From positions 980,982-1,044,981 of the forward strand of contig NZ_LMOP01000008.1 of NCBI RefSeq assembly GCF_001423585.1: a stretch of 64,000 nt of DNA, written 5' to 3'. The notes under the pieces are model-generated. The model saw only the letters and a list, made by a program, of their open reading frames with translations. It was not told where the DNA came from and did no database searches. Position 1 is the first letter of the stretch; the number at the start of each line of letters is the position of its first letter. The position numbers and the translations under genes are program-made. This stretch comes from Xanthomonas sp. Leaf148. GTDB taxonomy: Bacteria > Pseudomonadota > Gammaproteobacteria > Xanthomonadales > Xanthomonadaceae. Of the stretch, positions 40,042-50,092 are shown one piece after another.

Positions 40042-40102
40042 TGGTTCCTGCGATCAGCTGCGTTGCCGAAAACAAGGCGTTGCGGCTGCGATTTGGCTGC
40101 GA

Positions 40103-40210
40103 GGCCCTTGCCCGCCCACCATCGCGGGACACGCTGCAAGTACGTCCTTGTAAGCTCTTACGCGGCATCCATGCCGCGTAAGGTCCCGCGACGGTGAGCG
40201 GGCAAGGACC
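40103..40210 (+). repeat. 108-bp hairpin repeat, copy 1
   Basis: Outer arms of about 28 bp (left CCCTTGCCCGC...ATCGCGGGAC, right GTCCCGCGACGG...GCGGGCAAGG) enclose an inner hairpin, CTTACGCGGCA-TCCA-TGCCGCGTAAG, with a perfect 11-bp stem. The shared tail GTCGGTGTGCATGG extends just beyond the right arm. Confidence 0.85.
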
Positions 40211-40322
40211 AATCAATAGTGTCGGTGTGCATGGTGCAAGCAAGGTATGACGCCTGCGTTCGGATAACGGCGAGTTTTGTCATCCTTCCAACGCAAGCAG
40301 ATCAACGGCCACTTCGCTGCAG

Positions 40323-40430
40323 GGCCCTTGCCCACCCACCATCGCGGGACACGCCGCAAGTACGTCCGTGTAGGCTCTTTGGCGGCATCCATGCCGCCAA
40401 AGGTCCCGCGACGGTAAGCGGGCAAGGGCC
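40323..40430 (+). repeat. 108-bp hairpin repeat, copy 2
   Basis: This is a direct repeat of copy 1, exactly 220 bp downstream. The inner stem is CTTTGGCGGCA-TCCA-TGCCGCCAAAG. Two base pairs differ from copy 1, and in both cases both partners have changed, so pairing is preserved. The outer arms are also maintained. Confidence 0.85.
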
Positions 40431-40620
40431 AGTTGCGTCGGTCGGTGTGCATGGGCGAGCAATGCGTAAGTTCGCTCTGCGATCCATGGCGCTCGCTAGC
40501 GCTACCTTTTTGCGCCTACGTTTGTTGAAGTCGATAACGCAGTTGCTTGCATCGGCAAGCTAGCGTGCCACGCGCTGCGATCAGCTTTTTCAGGCAAACA
40601 CCGACCAACGTCATGGTGCG

Positions 40621-40716
40621 GTGTCCTTGCCGCTTGCGGGACCGTGTGGCGGCATGGATGCTGCCACCGAGCCTCCAAGGACGGATTTACGGCGTGTCCC
40701 GGAAGTGGTGAGGGCA
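40621..40716 (-). repeat. Hairpin repeat, inverted degenerate copy 3
   Basis: Read on the minus strand it aligns with copies 1 and 2: CCGGGACACGCCG, then the inner stem GTGGCAGCA-TCCA-TGCCGCCAC with one mismatch, then GGTCCCGC and GGCAAGGAC. The TCCA loop is kept in all three copies. Confidence 0.7.
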
Positions 40717-41143
40717 TCGCGCCCTCGACCGGCTTGGCTTTAGAAGAGTTATCCGGTGTCAAAGCTCAAAGCCTCAGCCGCAGTGAAATGAGTTGATGCC
40801 AAGCCCAAAGTCCCAGGCCCCGGCGCCAACCGCCAAGCGCCAAGCGCAATGGCAGCCTGCATCGACACGAGCATCCAAGCGCGAGCATTCGACAAAGCAA
40901 CCCACCAGCGCGTGCTGCAGTACAAGCGCGTGCAGCAGTAGGGGAATCGCTTCCTGATTCAAGCCGAGCCGGTCACTGGCCGGACCTGCCAGGCCTTGCG
41001 CGCGATGCGTGTGTTGCCGTCGCAACGCTCGCAGCAACTGCCCTTGAGAGGTACACCTACCCTCGGGCAGGTGCAGCGCGGCGTGGCTGCCTCGATGGCG
41101 TTTGTTAAGCTCCGGCCTTTGTGTCCAGATCAAGGCCCACCAG

Positions 41144-42424
41144 ATGACTGCATCCCCAGCCGCACGCCGCCCGGGCCTGCCCCTGCATTGGAAGATGGGC
41201 ATTGGGTTCGCCGTCGGCCTATTGCTGGGTCTGGCCGTCTACTATCTGGCCGGCAGCGATGCCGAGTGGGTGCGCCTGGCGACCAAGTACGTGACCACGC
41301 CGTTCTCGCAGATCTTCCTCAATCTGATCTTCATGCTGATCGTGCCGCTGTTGTTTTCGGCACTGGTGATGGGCATCTCCGAGATGGGCGACATCCGCGC
41401 GCTAGGCCGCGTGGGCTGGCGCACGCTGGGCTACACCGTCGTGTTGTCCGGCATCGCGGTGCTGCTCGGTCTGGTGTTGGTCAATGTGCTCAAGCCCGGT
41501 GCGGGCGTGGACCCGCAGCTGGCCAATCAGCTGATCCAGGAAAACGCCGAACGCACCCGCGAGATCATCTCCAGCTCCGGCACCCAGCCGCAGGGCATGG
41601 ACATGCTGTTGTCGATCGTTCCCAACAACGTAGTCGCGGCCGCCTCGAGCAATGGCGCGATCCTGTCGCTGATGTTCTTTGCAGTGATGTTCGGCGTCGG
41701 CATGGTGCTGACCGCCGACGAAAAGGTCGCCACGCTCAAGCGCGGCATCGAAGGCATCTTCGAAATTTCGATGACCTTGATCGGGTTGGTGATCCGTCTG
41801 GCCCCGTATGCGGTGGCCTGCTTCATGTTCAACCTGGCCGCGCTGTTCGGGTTCGATCTGCTGATCCGCCTGGGCGCCTACGTGGGCGTGGTGGTGTTGG
41901 CGTTGGGCTTGCACATGGTGGTCAGCTACGGGCTGGCGGTGAAGTTTGCCGGGCGCTCGCCGCTGGGCTTCTTCAAGCAGACCCAGGAGGCCACGATGAT
42001 GGCGTTCTCCACCGCCTCCAGTAACGCAACCCTGCCTACCGCCCTGCGCGTGGCCGATGAAATGGGCCTGCCGCCGCGCGTGTCGCGCTTTGTGCTCACC
42101 GTCGGCGCCACCGCAAACCAGAACGGCACCGCGCTGTTCGAGGGCGTCACCGTGATCTTCCTGGCGCAGTTCTTCAATGTCGACCTGAGCATCGGCCAGC
42201 AGTTCATGGTGATGCTGGTGTGCATCCTGGGCGGGATCGGCACCGCCGGCGTGCCGTCGGGCTCGCTGCCGGTGGTGGCGCTGATCTGCGCCATGGTCGG
42301 GGTCAACCCGGTCGGCATCGGCATGATCCTGGGTGTGAACCATTTCCTGGACATGTGCCGCACCGCACTCAATGTCACTGGCGATCTGGCGTTGACGACC
42401 CTGGTGGCCAAGGGCGAGGAATAG
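41144..42424 (+). CDS. Dicarboxylate/amino acid:cation symporter (DAACS family)
   Basis: The 426-residue transporter has the signatures of GltP/DctA-type proteins: the serine-rich re-entrant loop AFSTASSNATLPTAL, NQNGTALFEGVTVIFLAQ, GIGTAGVPSGSLPVVAL for hairpin 2, and NHFLDMCRTALNVTGD with the substrate-binding Asp and Arg. It would take up glutamate, aspartate or C4-dicarboxylates with H+ or Na+ across the inner membrane. The Arg in DMCRTALN favours acidic amino acids or dicarboxylates over neutral ones. The ATG at 41144 is chosen; the frame is open 42 bp upstream, where similarity is absent. Confidence 0.92.
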   Translation: MTASPAARRPGLPLHWKMGIGFAVGLLLGLAVYYLAGSDAEWVRLATKYVTTPFSQIFLNLIFMLIVPLLFSALVMGISEMGDIRALGRVGWRTLGYTVVLSGIAVLLGLVLVNVLKPGAGVDPQLANQLIQENAERTREIISSSGTQPQGMDMLLSIVPNNVVAAASSNGAILSLMFFAVMFGVGMVLTADEKVATLKRGIEGIFEISMTLIGLVIRLAPYAVACFMFNLAALFGFDLLIRLGAYVGVVVLALGLHMVVSYGLAVKFAGRSPLGFFKQTQEATMMAFSTASSNATLPTALRVADEMGLPPRVSRFVLTVGATANQNGTALFEGVTVIFLAQFFNVDLSIGQQFMVMLVCILGGIGTAGVPSGSLPVVALICAMVGVNPVGIGMILGVNHFLDMCRTALNVTGDLALTTLVAKGEE

Positions 42425-42570
42425 GGAATGGGGAATGGGGAAGAGCGGGCTGGTGCGATCGGGACGGGTGATGTGAGGTTCCGTCGCAGCGGTGACTGCG
42501 GTGCGAGCGGCGTTAGCCGCCAAGCTGCAACACTGCATCCGATTCCCCATTCTCAATTCTCCATTCCCGC
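42424..42570. repeat. GGGAATG repeat with opposing arm
   Basis: GGGAATGGGGAATGGGGAA (42424-42442) faces ATTCCCCATTCTC and TTCTCCATTCCC (42542-42568), about 100 bp apart. It follows the symporter stop codon immediately and precedes transketolase by about 90 bp. Confidence 0.7.
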
Positions 42571-42660
42571 ACCCCCCAATCCCGGCCCCGCTAACACGCT
42601 CTGTGGGAGAATAGGGGTCTCCGCTTCCAGCGGTGTTCCCCTCCGCTTCCATAGACGCCC

Positions 42661-44661
42661 ATGACCCAGCCCACCCGCCGCCAGCTGGCCAACGCCATCC
42701 GTTTTCTCGCCGCAGATGCGGTCGAAGCCGCCAAGTCTGGCCATCCCGGCATGCCCATGGGCATGGCCGATATCGCCGAAGTGCTGTGGAACGATTATTT
42801 CCGGCACAACCCGAACAACCCGCAGTGGTTCAACCGCGACCGCTTCGTGCTGTCCAACGGCCACGGCTCGATGCTGCAGTACGCGCTGCTGCACCTGACC
42901 GGCTATGACCTGCCGATCGAGCAGCTCAAGCAGTTCCGCCAGTTGCACAGCAAGACCGCCGGCCACCCCGAGCGCAGCGAAACCCCCGGCGTGGAGACCA
43001 CCACCGGTCCGCTGGGGCAGGGTTTCGCCAATGCAGTGGGCTTTGCGCTGGCCGAGAAGTTGCTGGCGCAGCGCTACAACCGTCCGGAGCTGCAGATCGT
43101 CGACCACCGGACCTGGGTGTTCATGGGCGACGGTTGCCTGATGGAAGGCATCTCGCACGAAGCCGCCTCGCTGGCCGGTACCTGGGGCCTGGGCAAGCTG
43201 GTCGCGTTCTGGGACAACAACCATATCTCCATCGACGGCAACACCGATGGCTGGTTCAACGACAACACACCGGCACGGTTCGAAGCGTACGGCTGGCACG
43301 TGATCCGCGATGTGGACGGGCATGATGCCGACAAGATCAAGGCGGCGATTGAAGCGGCGCTGGAAAACAGCGACAAGCCAACCCTGATTTGCTGCCGCAC
43401 CAAAATTGGCTTCGGTGCGCCCACCAAAGCCGGCAAGGAATCCTCGCACGGCGCGCCGCTGGGCAAGGAAGAGCTGGAAGGTGCCCGCAAGGCGCTGGAA
43501 TGGCCGTATGGTCCGTTCGAAATTCCCGAAGAAATCTACGCCGGCTGGCGCGCAGGTGGCACTGGCACGCTGCGTCAGGCCGAGTGGGAGCAGTTGTTCG
43601 ACAAGTACGGCAAGCAGTACGCGGCCGAAGCTGCCGAACTGACCCGTCGCTCGCACGCCGAGCTGCCGGCCGACTTCATCGCCCAGGCCGATGCCTACAT
43701 CGCCAAGGCGCAGGAAGACGGCCAGACCATCGCCTCGCGTAAGGCCTCGCAGCTGGCGATCGAAGCGTTTGCGCCGTTGCTGCCCGAGTTGATCGGCGGC
43801 TCGGCCGATCTGGCGCATTCCAACCTGACCCTGTGGAAGGCCAGCAAGTCGGTGGCCACCGACGACCCGGATGCCAACTACGTGTATTACGGCGTGCGCG
43901 AGTTCGGCATGACCGCCATTGCCAATGGTCTGGCGCTGCATGGCGGCTTCATTCCGTTCGACGCCACCTTCCTGGTGTTCAGCGACTACGCGCGTAATGG
44001 CGTGCGCATGAGCGCGTTGAATCCGGCGCATGCCATCCACGTGTACACGCACGACTCGATCGGCCTGGGCGAAGACGGCCCGACCCATCAGCCCGTGGAG
44101 CACCTGGCATCGCTGCGCTACATCCCCAACAACGATGTATGGCGCCCGGGCGATGCGGTTGAGTCGGCGGTGAGCTGGAAGGCCGCAATCACCCGTAAGG
44201 ACGGCCCGAGCTGCCTGATCTTCAGCCGCCAGAATCTGCAGCACCAGCCGCGCAGCGCCGAGCAGATCAAGCTGATCGAACGCGGTGGCTACGTGCTGGC
44301 CGACGCGGAAGGCGGCACGCCGGACGTGATCCTGATCGGCACCGGTTCGGAAGTGGGCCTGGCGGTGGAAGCCAAGAAGACGCTGGATGCGGCCGGTTTG
44401 AAGACACGCGTGGTGTCGATGCCGTCCACCGATGTATTCGATCGCCAGGATGCGGCGTATCGCGAATCGGTGTTGCCCAATGCAGTGCGCAAGCGCGTGG
44501 CGGTGGAAGCGGGTGTGACTGGCTTCTGGCGCAAGTATGTCGGCCTGGATGGCGATGTGGTCGGTATCGACACCTTCGGCGCCTCGGCCCCGGCCGATCA
44601 GCTGTACGCGTACTTCAAGATCACCGCCGAGCACGTGGTGCAGGCGGCGAAGGCGCTGTAA
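42661..44661 (+). CDS. tkt: Transketolase
   Basis: The 666-residue enzyme has the transketolase layout. The thiamine-diphosphate domain carries [20 protein letters not shown] and [20 protein letters not shown] ending in WDNN. A pyrimidine domain contains [20 protein letters not shown]. The C-terminal domain completes it. It transfers two-carbon units between pentose-phosphate and glycolytic sugars in the cytoplasm. Length agrees with E. coli TktA. It has its own intrinsic terminator, so it is probably monocistronic. The short upstream gap contains a GGGAATG repeat rather than a clear -35 element. Confidence 0.96.
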   Translation: MTQPTRRQLANAIRFLAADAVEAAKSGHPGMPMGMADIAEVLWNDYFRHNPNNPQWFNRDRFVLSNGHGSMLQYALLHLTGYDLPIEQLKQFRQLHSKTAGHPERSETPGVETTTGPLGQGFANAVGFALAEKLLAQRYNRPELQIVDHRTWVFMGDGCLMEGISHEAASLAGTWGLGKLVAFWDNNHISIDGNTDGWFNDNTPARFEAYGWHVIRDVDGHDADKIKAAIEAALENSDKPTLICCRTKIGFGAPTKAGKESSHGAPLGKEELEGARKALEWPYGPFEIPEEIYAGWRAGGTGTLRQAEWEQLFDKYGKQYAAEAAELTRRSHAELPADFIAQADAYIAKAQEDGQTIASRKASQLAIEAFAPLLPELIGGSADLAHSNLTLWKASKSVATDDPDANYVYYGVREFGMTAIANGLALHGGFIPFDATFLVFSDYARNGVRMSALNPAHAIHVYTHDSIGLGEDGPTHQPVEHLASLRYIPNNDVWRPGDAVESAVSWKAAITRKDGPSCLIFSRQNLQHQPRSAEQIKLIERGGYVLADAEGGTPDVILIGTGSEVGLAVEAKKTLDAAGLKTRVVSMPSTDVFDRQDAAYRESVLPNAVRKRVAVEAGVTGFWRKYVGLDGDVVGIDTFGASAPADQLYAYFKITAEHVVQAAKAL

Positions 44662-44685
44662 GCGCGCAGCGTTGCGGATAAGAAA

Positions 44686-44711
44686 AACGCCGGCCAATGC
44701 CGGCGTTTTTC
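44686..44711 (+). terminator. Intrinsic terminator after tkt
   Basis: AACGCCGGC and GCCGGCGTT flank a CAAT loop and are followed by TTTCGTT; an A-run precedes the stem. Confidence 0.9.
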
Positions 44712-44937
44712 GTTGTGGCTGCCAGTGACGTCATCGTTGGATGCGCGCATTGCTGCGGAATCGGTTGCGGCTCCCGGCCCTTGTGATGCTGAGAGGGCGC
44801 AATGCCCAGGTGGCGGGTCTGCGTTGCAGAACGCGTCTACGCGTGGGGCAAGCAGTCGCGGCATGCCGGTGATGCAAGAGTGCTGCACCACGCAGCACCA
44901 GGCCGCCGGATGGCCGTGCAGTAGTGGCGTCCCGCTC

Positions 44938-46011
44938 CTAGCGCGCGTGCTTCACCAGCGTCTCTGCACGAATCCGTTCCAGTACCTTCAACTGCGCGTC
45001 CATCATGGTCGGGTTGGGGTCGTGCCCGGTGCGCGGTAGCGGCAAAAACGCCTTGCTCGGGGCAGAAATCGCATCGAAATAGGCTTTGCTGACCTCTGCT
45101 GGCGTGACCAGGTCCTGGTCGCCCTGCAACAGATAGACCGGCATGGCGAAGCGGGTTCCCAGTGTGCGCAGATCGATGCCCGGGCCCATGCCGTCGCCGT
45201 GCAGACCGACGAACTGCAGGAACGAATAATCCTCTCCTGCCTCGTACGCGGCGCGGTATTCCGGCGTGTCGTAGTCCGGCGCGAAGGTGAACCAGCCCGC
45301 GGGCGCAGGCTCGGTCTGCAGCGCTTCGTAGGTACGTGTCAGACGCCGCAGGATGCCGAAGTTGCGTGGGTTGATCCACGGCGGAGGGCCTATCTTTTCC
45401 AGTTTGCCGATGGCCTCGGTATCGCTGGCCGCGCGCGCCAGCTGCAATGTCTTTGCGTAACTCGCCGCCATGTCGTCCTGGTAGTTGGCCAGTTGCGCGG
45501 TGCCGACATAGGCCTGAAACAGGTCCGGTTGCGCCATGGCGATGTTGACCGCCAGCGCCGACCCCCATGAGCCACCCATGAGGATCAACGTGCGCTTGCC
45601 CAGCCGTTGCGCGGCATAGCGGGCGATCGCCACGCCATCCTCGCTCAGCCGTTGCACGGTCAACGTGTCGCCATCGGCCGGCGTGCTGGCAGCGTAGGTC
45701 TTGCCTGCGCCGCGCTGATCCCATTGCACGATGGTGAAGTGCTGCGTCCAGCTGCCGAACAACTGCTGCGCAAAGGGCGTATTGGGGTTGCCCGGCCCGC
45801 CGTGCACGATCAGCACGACCGGGTTGCGGCAATCCTGCCCGTCGATGGTGACCCATTGCGCGATGCCGCCGATCTGCACAAGGCCGGATTCCGCAACACT
45901 GGTACCCGGCTGCTGGCAGGCAGCGCTCACTGCGACTTCTTCCGCGTGTGCGTCGACGACAGCAGAGGCGCAAAGCAGCAACAGCGCGCCACCCTTCCAA
46001 GTCTTCTTCAT
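44938..46011 (-). CDS. Secreted alpha/beta hydrolase (proline iminopeptidase-like)
   Basis: The 357-residue protein starts MKKTWKGGALLLLCASAVVD with a signal peptide cleaved near AHA. It has an alpha/beta-hydrolase core: oxyanion HGGPGNPNTPFAQQL, nucleophile elbow LMGGSWGSAL, acid VYLLQGDQDLVTPAEVS and catalytic His LPRTGHDPNP. HGGPG and GGSWGS are typical of family S33 proline iminopeptidases and related esterases. It should act in the periplasm or outside on small peptides or esters. Its real substrate is unknown. It converges with tkt and has no obvious partner gene. Confidence 0.85.
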   Translation of the reverse strand: MKKTWKGGALLLLCASAVVDAHAEEVAVSAACQQPGTSVAESGLVQIGGIAQWVTIDGQDCRNPVVLIVHGGPGNPNTPFAQQLFGSWTQHFTIVQWDQRGAGKTYAASTPADGDTLTVQRLSEDGVAIARYAAQRLGKRTLILMGGSWGSALAVNIAMAQPDLFQAYVGTAQLANYQDDMAASYAKTLQLARAASDTEAIGKLEKIGPPPWINPRNFGILRRLTRTYEALQTEPAPAGWFTFAPDYDTPEYRAAYEAGEDYSFLQFVGLHGDGMGPGIDLRTLGTRFAMPVYLLQGDQDLVTPAEVSKAYFDAISAPSKAFLPLPRTGHDPNPTMMDAQLKVLERIRAETLVKHAR

Positions 46012-46616
46012 GCGATCCCTCGTGGTGCTGCGTGTTTGCGCTACGCAAAGCCAGTCCTGCGGCGCTCATCCGAGTATCACCGCAGCGTGAGTCCTGCTGC
46101 AATGCAGATCGCAGCAGTGCGCGATCTATCGGTTGATCGCTGGTCCTCGCTCGTACCTACACGCCACTACGCTGATCAGTTTGCGACTCGCGTGGGACTG
46201 GGGTCTGCGATGGCAAGGCGATGCGGCGCAGGTGTCAGCGGTGGCGATGGCCGTGCTGACCAGGCCGTTGTGATCGCGCTCCGTAAGCGTCGCCGACCAG
46301 TGCACCGCTTTCGCGCGCTAGCGCTGCAGCCAGTTCAGTGCGCCGATGTGTGCGTGCTGCATGCGAGTGACGCCTCGATGTGCTGTCCGCTTGACCGAGG
46401 AGCGTGTACCGGTCGAGGCCGCTGGCAGGCGCAAAACCTTGCTGTGGCGTTCGCTTGGGCCGGCCTTTCTGCCGGCCGACCCTGGCGTTGCCTATTTAAA
46501 ATGTGAATCATTCCCATTAAAATGTTGCACTGCCGCGGTTTCGCGGTGCGTCCTCCCCCTGTATACCGCCGCCTTCGCGTGGCGGCTTGCCCTCGACTGT
46601 CTGCGCTGGAGTTGTG
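46012..46616. other. Upstream region of the iron-type TonB receptor
   Basis: These 605 bp carry no supported gene. Near the right end are a GGCCGGC/GCCGGCC hairpin (46459-46479), a Fur-like site and AT-rich DNA that probably includes the receptor promoter. Confidence 0.5.
46502..46516. promoter_or_regulatory. Candidate Fur box
   Basis: TGTGAATCATTCCCA matches the 7-1-7 Fur consensus TGATAAT-N-ATTATCA at 10 of 14 positions, 100 bp upstream of the TonB-dependent receptor start and inside an AT-rich island. Confidence 0.55.
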
Positions 46617-48800
46617 ATGAATCGTCTTGCCGTAATGCGTCTTCTTCTCATTGGGCCGCGCCCGCGCGCGCTGTCGCATGCGGTGTTCGCCGCGCTGTGC
46701 ACATTGTCGGCAGGTCAGGCCATGGCCGAAACGCCGACCGGCGATGCCGAGGTCACCACGCTGGACCGGCTCAACGTGCAGGGCGAGCTGGTCAAGGGCT
46801 ATACGGTGGAAAAGACCACCGCCGGCACGCGCATGAACCTGTCGCTGCGCGAGATTCCGCAGTCGGTCAGCGTGATCACGCGCGACCGCATGGACGACCA
46901 GAACCTGCAGAGCATCACCGATGTGCTCAACAACGTCTCCGGTATCTCGGTGGCCCAGAGCGATAGCGAACGGCTGGAGTTCTATGCGCGCGGTTTCTAC
47001 ATCGACAACTACCAGTTCGATGGCATTCCGGCGTACATGGAGCAGGCCTGGAGCTATGGCGATTCGGCGTTGGACGTGGCGTTGTACGACCGGGTGGAAG
47101 TGGTGCGTGGCGCCACCGGCCTGCTGACCGGCTCGGGCAACCCGTCGGCCTCGATCAATCTGGTACGCAAGCATGCGGTGAGCCGCGACTTCACCGGTAC
47201 CGTGTCGGTAGGCGGTGGCGACTTCAACAAGACCCGCAGCGTGGCCGATGTCACCGTGCCGTTGAGCCCTGAAGGCACCGTGCGCGCACGCGTGGTCGGC
47301 GTGTATCAGGACGGCGAATCCGATATGGATCGCTATAACCTGCGCAAGAAGATCGGCTCGGCGATCATCGATGCCGACCTCACCGACAGCACCTTGCTGA
47401 GCGTGGGCTACGAATACCAGAAGAAGGAATCCGACGACGTCACCTGGGGCGGCTTCCCGCTGTTCTACAGCGATGGCACCCGCACCAACTACGACCGCTC
47501 GTTCAATCCCGCCGCCGACTGGACGTTCTGGGACACGCGTCTGCAGCGTATCTTCGCCAGCCTGCAACAGAGCTTCGACAACGGTTGGACCCTCAAGGCC
47601 AACGTGAGCCACGAGAAGACCGAAGCGTCCAATCACCTGTTCTATCCGTTCTATACGATCTTCGGCTTCGACCGCGCCACCGGCGGTGGCGTGGTGCCGT
47701 ATTCGGGCAACTACCAGACCGAGCGCAAGGCCGATGGCGCCGACGTCTACGCGGAAGGTCCGTTCCAGTTGTTTGGCCGCGAGCATCATCTGGTGGCCGG
47801 CGCCAGCTACAACCGCCGCGAGTACGTCAACAACGGCACCTTCGATTTCCCGGCGCCGCTGGACAGCTACCTCGGCTGGAACGGCGCGTATCCGGAACCC
47901 AACTGGAGCCCGCGCACGGTGCAGAGCGAAGGCACCATCAAGCAGAAGGCCGCCTATGTGGCCGCACGTTTTTCGCTGGCCGAGCCGCTGACGCTGCTGG
48001 TGGGCGCGCGCTATACCGATTGGCAAATCGATGGCCGCAACGCCGATGCGGCGCAGGGGCTGGTGCCGTTCTCCGATAGCCAGACCGAAGTCACCCCGTA
48101 CGCCGGTCTGGTCTACGACATCGACGACGTATGGTCGACCTACGTCAGCTACACGGAGATCTTCAACCCGCAGACCTTGCGCGATGCCAACGGCGGCTAC
48201 CTCGATCCGCTGAGCGGCAAGGGCTACGAAGCCGGCGTCAAAGCCGCCTGGTTCGACGACCAGCTCAATGCCTCGCTGGCGCTGTTCCGCATCGAGCAGG
48301 ACAACCTGGGCGTGGCCACCGGCGGCTTTGTGCCGGGCAGCAGCGAGTCTGCTTATGAGGCGGCCAGTGGCGTGGTCAGCGAAGGCTTCGACTTCGAGCT
48401 GTCCGGCCGTCTGGCCACTGGCTGGAATGCGACCTTCGGTGCCTCGCACTACACCGCCCGCGACGACAGCGGCACGTCGATCAATACGCACCTGCCGCGC
48501 ACCACCATCAAGTTGTTCAACAGCTACACCCCGCAAGGTGCGTGGAGCGACCTGACCGTGGGCGCCGGTATCAATTGGCAGAACCGTTCGTACTACGTGG
48601 ACCCGGTGTACGGCACGTTCCAGCAGAGTGCCTACACCCTGGTCAGTGCATTCGCTCGCTACCGTCTGTCGCCGCAGTTCTCGGTGCAGCTCAACGTCGA
48701 TAACCTGCTCGACAAGCGCTATTACGCGCAATTCAATGGTGGCTATGGCGCATGGGGCGCATCGCGCAACGGCATGCTGACCTTCAACTACGCGTTCTGA
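46617..48800 (+). CDS. TonB-dependent siderophore receptor (FhuE/FpvA-like)
   Basis: The roughly 727-residue protein has a signal peptide ending AMAE, a plug domain with LREIPQSVSVITRDRMDDQN and VVRGATGLLTGSGNPSASIN, and a 22-strand barrel ending in RNGMLTFNYAF. The plug text is that of ferric hydroxamate/coprogen-type receptors. It would import a ferric siderophore through the outer membrane using TonB energy. There is no N-terminal STN signalling domain, so it is not expected to talk to an anti-sigma factor. The ATG at 46617 has GGAG upstream. The Fur-like site ahead supports iron regulation. Confidence 0.9.
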   Translation: MNRLAVMRLLLIGPRPRALSHAVFAALCTLSAGQAMAETPTGDAEVTTLDRLNVQGELVKGYTVEKTTAGTRMNLSLREIPQSVSVITRDRMDDQNLQSITDVLNNVSGISVAQSDSERLEFYARGFYIDNYQFDGIPAYMEQAWSYGDSALDVALYDRVEVVRGATGLLTGSGNPSASINLVRKHAVSRDFTGTVSVGGGDFNKTRSVADVTVPLSPEGTVRARVVGVYQDGESDMDRYNLRKKIGSAIIDADLTDSTLLSVGYEYQKKESDDVTWGGFPLFYSDGTRTNYDRSFNPAADWTFWDTRLQRIFASLQQSFDNGWTLKANVSHEKTEASNHLFYPFYTIFGFDRATGGGVVPYSGNYQTERKADGADVYAEGPFQLFGREHHLVAGASYNRREYVNNGTFDFPAPLDSYLGWNGAYPEPNWSPRTVQSEGTIKQKAAYVAARFSLAEPLTLLVGARYTDWQIDGRNADAAQGLVPFSDSQTEVTPYAGLVYDIDDVWSTYVSYTEIFNPQTLRDANGGYLDPLSGKGYEAGVKAAWFDDQLNASLALFRIEQDNLGVATGGFVPGSSESAYEAASGVVSEGFDFELSGRLATGWNATFGASHYTARDDSGTSINTHLPRTTIKLFNSYTPQGAWSDLTVGAGINWQNRSYYVDPVYGTFQQSAYTLVSAFARYRLSPQFSVQLNVDNLLDKRYYAQFNGGYGAWGASRNGMLTFNYAF

Positions 48801-48845
48801 TCGAGGGCGACGTCAGCTGGTTTGACGTTCGATCCTGCTGAAGTG

Positions 48846-48880
48846 ACACAGGCACCTGCAAGGGTGCCTGTGTTTTTTTG
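48846..48880 (+). terminator. Intrinsic terminator after the siderophore receptor
   Basis: ACACAGGCACC pairs perfectly with GGTGCCTGTGT around a short loop and is followed by seven T residues. Confidence 0.93.
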
Positions 48881-49045
48881 TGTGTCGGGTCGCTCTGCGC
48901 TGATGTATCGCGGAGCTTGCGGTGGCGGTGGAAAATTCGCGCAGCATGCCGCAAAGGCTGTTTACAGCCGTTGCCAGGAATGCAGTGACAGCGCTGCAGG
49001 AGTGATGCGCGAGTTTCACCGTTCGATCGAAACGCAGCATCTTCT

Positions 49046-49993
49046 TCACGCGATCGCAATCGCAACTTCAATCGCACTCTCCCAAGGCAACAAAGGCTGC
49101 AACTGCGGTGCCATCACTTCGGCTACCCAGTCCATGAAGGCGCGTACGCGCTGCGGCAGATGGCGGCGTTGCGCGTAGAGCAACGTGACGGGCATCGGCT
49201 CGGGTGCCAGATCGGCCAGCACTTCGATCAGTGCGCCGCTGTCCAGATGCGGGCGTAACGGGCTGGCCGGTGCCTGGATGATGCCCAGCCCCGCCAACGC
49301 AGCAGCCAGATACGCATCGCCATTGTTGACCGTCACGGGGCCGCGCATGGGCAGCAGCTGGTAACGCTGCCCATCGTGATACTCGAAGCCGGGCGAGCGT
49401 TGCCCAAGCGTTGGCACGTAATGCACCAGATCGTGCTGCGCCAGATCGTCCAGGCAGGTTGGCATGCCGCGGCGCGCAAGATACTCGGCGCTGGCGCAGC
49501 TGACGATGCGAAACGCGCCCAGCGGGCGCGCGACCAGGCTGGTGTCTTCCAGCGTGCCCACACGCAGCACGCAGTCGAACCCCTCGCGCACCACATCCAC
49601 GCGGCGGTCGGTGCCGCTGATTTCCACTTCCAGTTGTGGGTGCCGTGCCAGGAACGCGGGCAGGGCGGGGATCACGAAATGACGCGCGATGCCCGCCGAC
49701 ATGTCCACCCGCAGACGCCCGCGCAGCTGCCCATGCTCGCGCTGAAACATGCTGTGCAACTCGTCCATGTCGTCGAGCAGGTCGCGGCTGCGCTGATAGA
49801 ACGCCGTGCCGTCGCCGGTGAGTTGCACACGCCGTGTGGTGCGATGCAAAAGCTGTGTGCCGAGAGATGCCTCCAACCGCTGCACGGCGGTCGACACGCT
49901 GGCCTTGGGTAAGCCAAGCGTGTCGGCGGCGCGGGTGAAACTGCCCAGCTCGGCAACGCGCAGAAAGGCGCGCAAGGATTCCAGGGTGTCCAT
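49046..49993 (-). CDS. LysR-family transcriptional regulator
   Basis: The 315-residue protein starts MDTLESLRAFLRVAELGSFT and has the helix-turn-helix RAADTLGLPKASVSTAVQRL, the standard LysR reader head. The effector domain follows (RLRVDMSAGIARHFVIPALP). It belongs to the subgroup that often regulates a divergent oxidoreductase, and indeed a short-chain dehydrogenase starts 99 bp away on the other strand. The frame is open to 50074, but the conserved start is the ATG at 49993. The effector is unknown. Confidence 0.92.
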   Translation of the reverse strand: MDTLESLRAFLRVAELGSFTRAADTLGLPKASVSTAVQRLEASLGTQLLHRTTRRVQLTGDGTAFYQRSRDLLDDMDELHSMFQREHGQLRGRLRVDMSAGIARHFVIPALPAFLARHPQLEVEISGTDRRVDVVREGFDCVLRVGTLEDTSLVARPLGAFRIVSCASAEYLARRGMPTCLDDLAQHDLVHYVPTLGQRSPGFEYHDGQRYQLLPMRGPVTVNNGDAYLAAALAGLGIIQAPASPLRPHLDSGALIEVLADLAPEPMPVTLLYAQRRHLPQRVRAFMDWVAEVMAPQLQPLLPWESAIEVAIAIA

Positions 49994-50092
49994 CGATTGG
50001 TCGATTATCTTGAACGGTGCAATCAGCGTGAGCCGATTTATGTAGCGCAGCAAGCGCAATAGCCTGGGCCACACCCACTACGGAGCGTGCCG

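Larger units (their letters stand above)
39829..41143. other. Gene-free repeat island
   Basis: About 1.3 kb between batD and a symporter gene contains no convincing gene. It holds one degenerate terminal-inverted-repeat element (39901-40041), two direct copies of a 108-bp hairpin (40103-40210 and 40323-40430) and an inverted third copy (40621-40716). The last 400 bp show nothing beyond short, unsupported open frames. The flanking genes point the same way. Confidence 0.75.

Noticed and set aside
40774..41202. Minus-strand open frame of about 142 codons in the repeat island
   Set aside because: Its only Met lies inside the start of the opposite-strand symporter gene. There is no ribosome binding site and no recognisable domain.
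46450..46600. Plant-inducible-promoter-type TTCGC pairs upstream of the siderophore receptor
   Set aside because: TTCGC occurs at 46450 and 46574, but neither has a partner 15 bases away, so the HrpX box spacing is not met.
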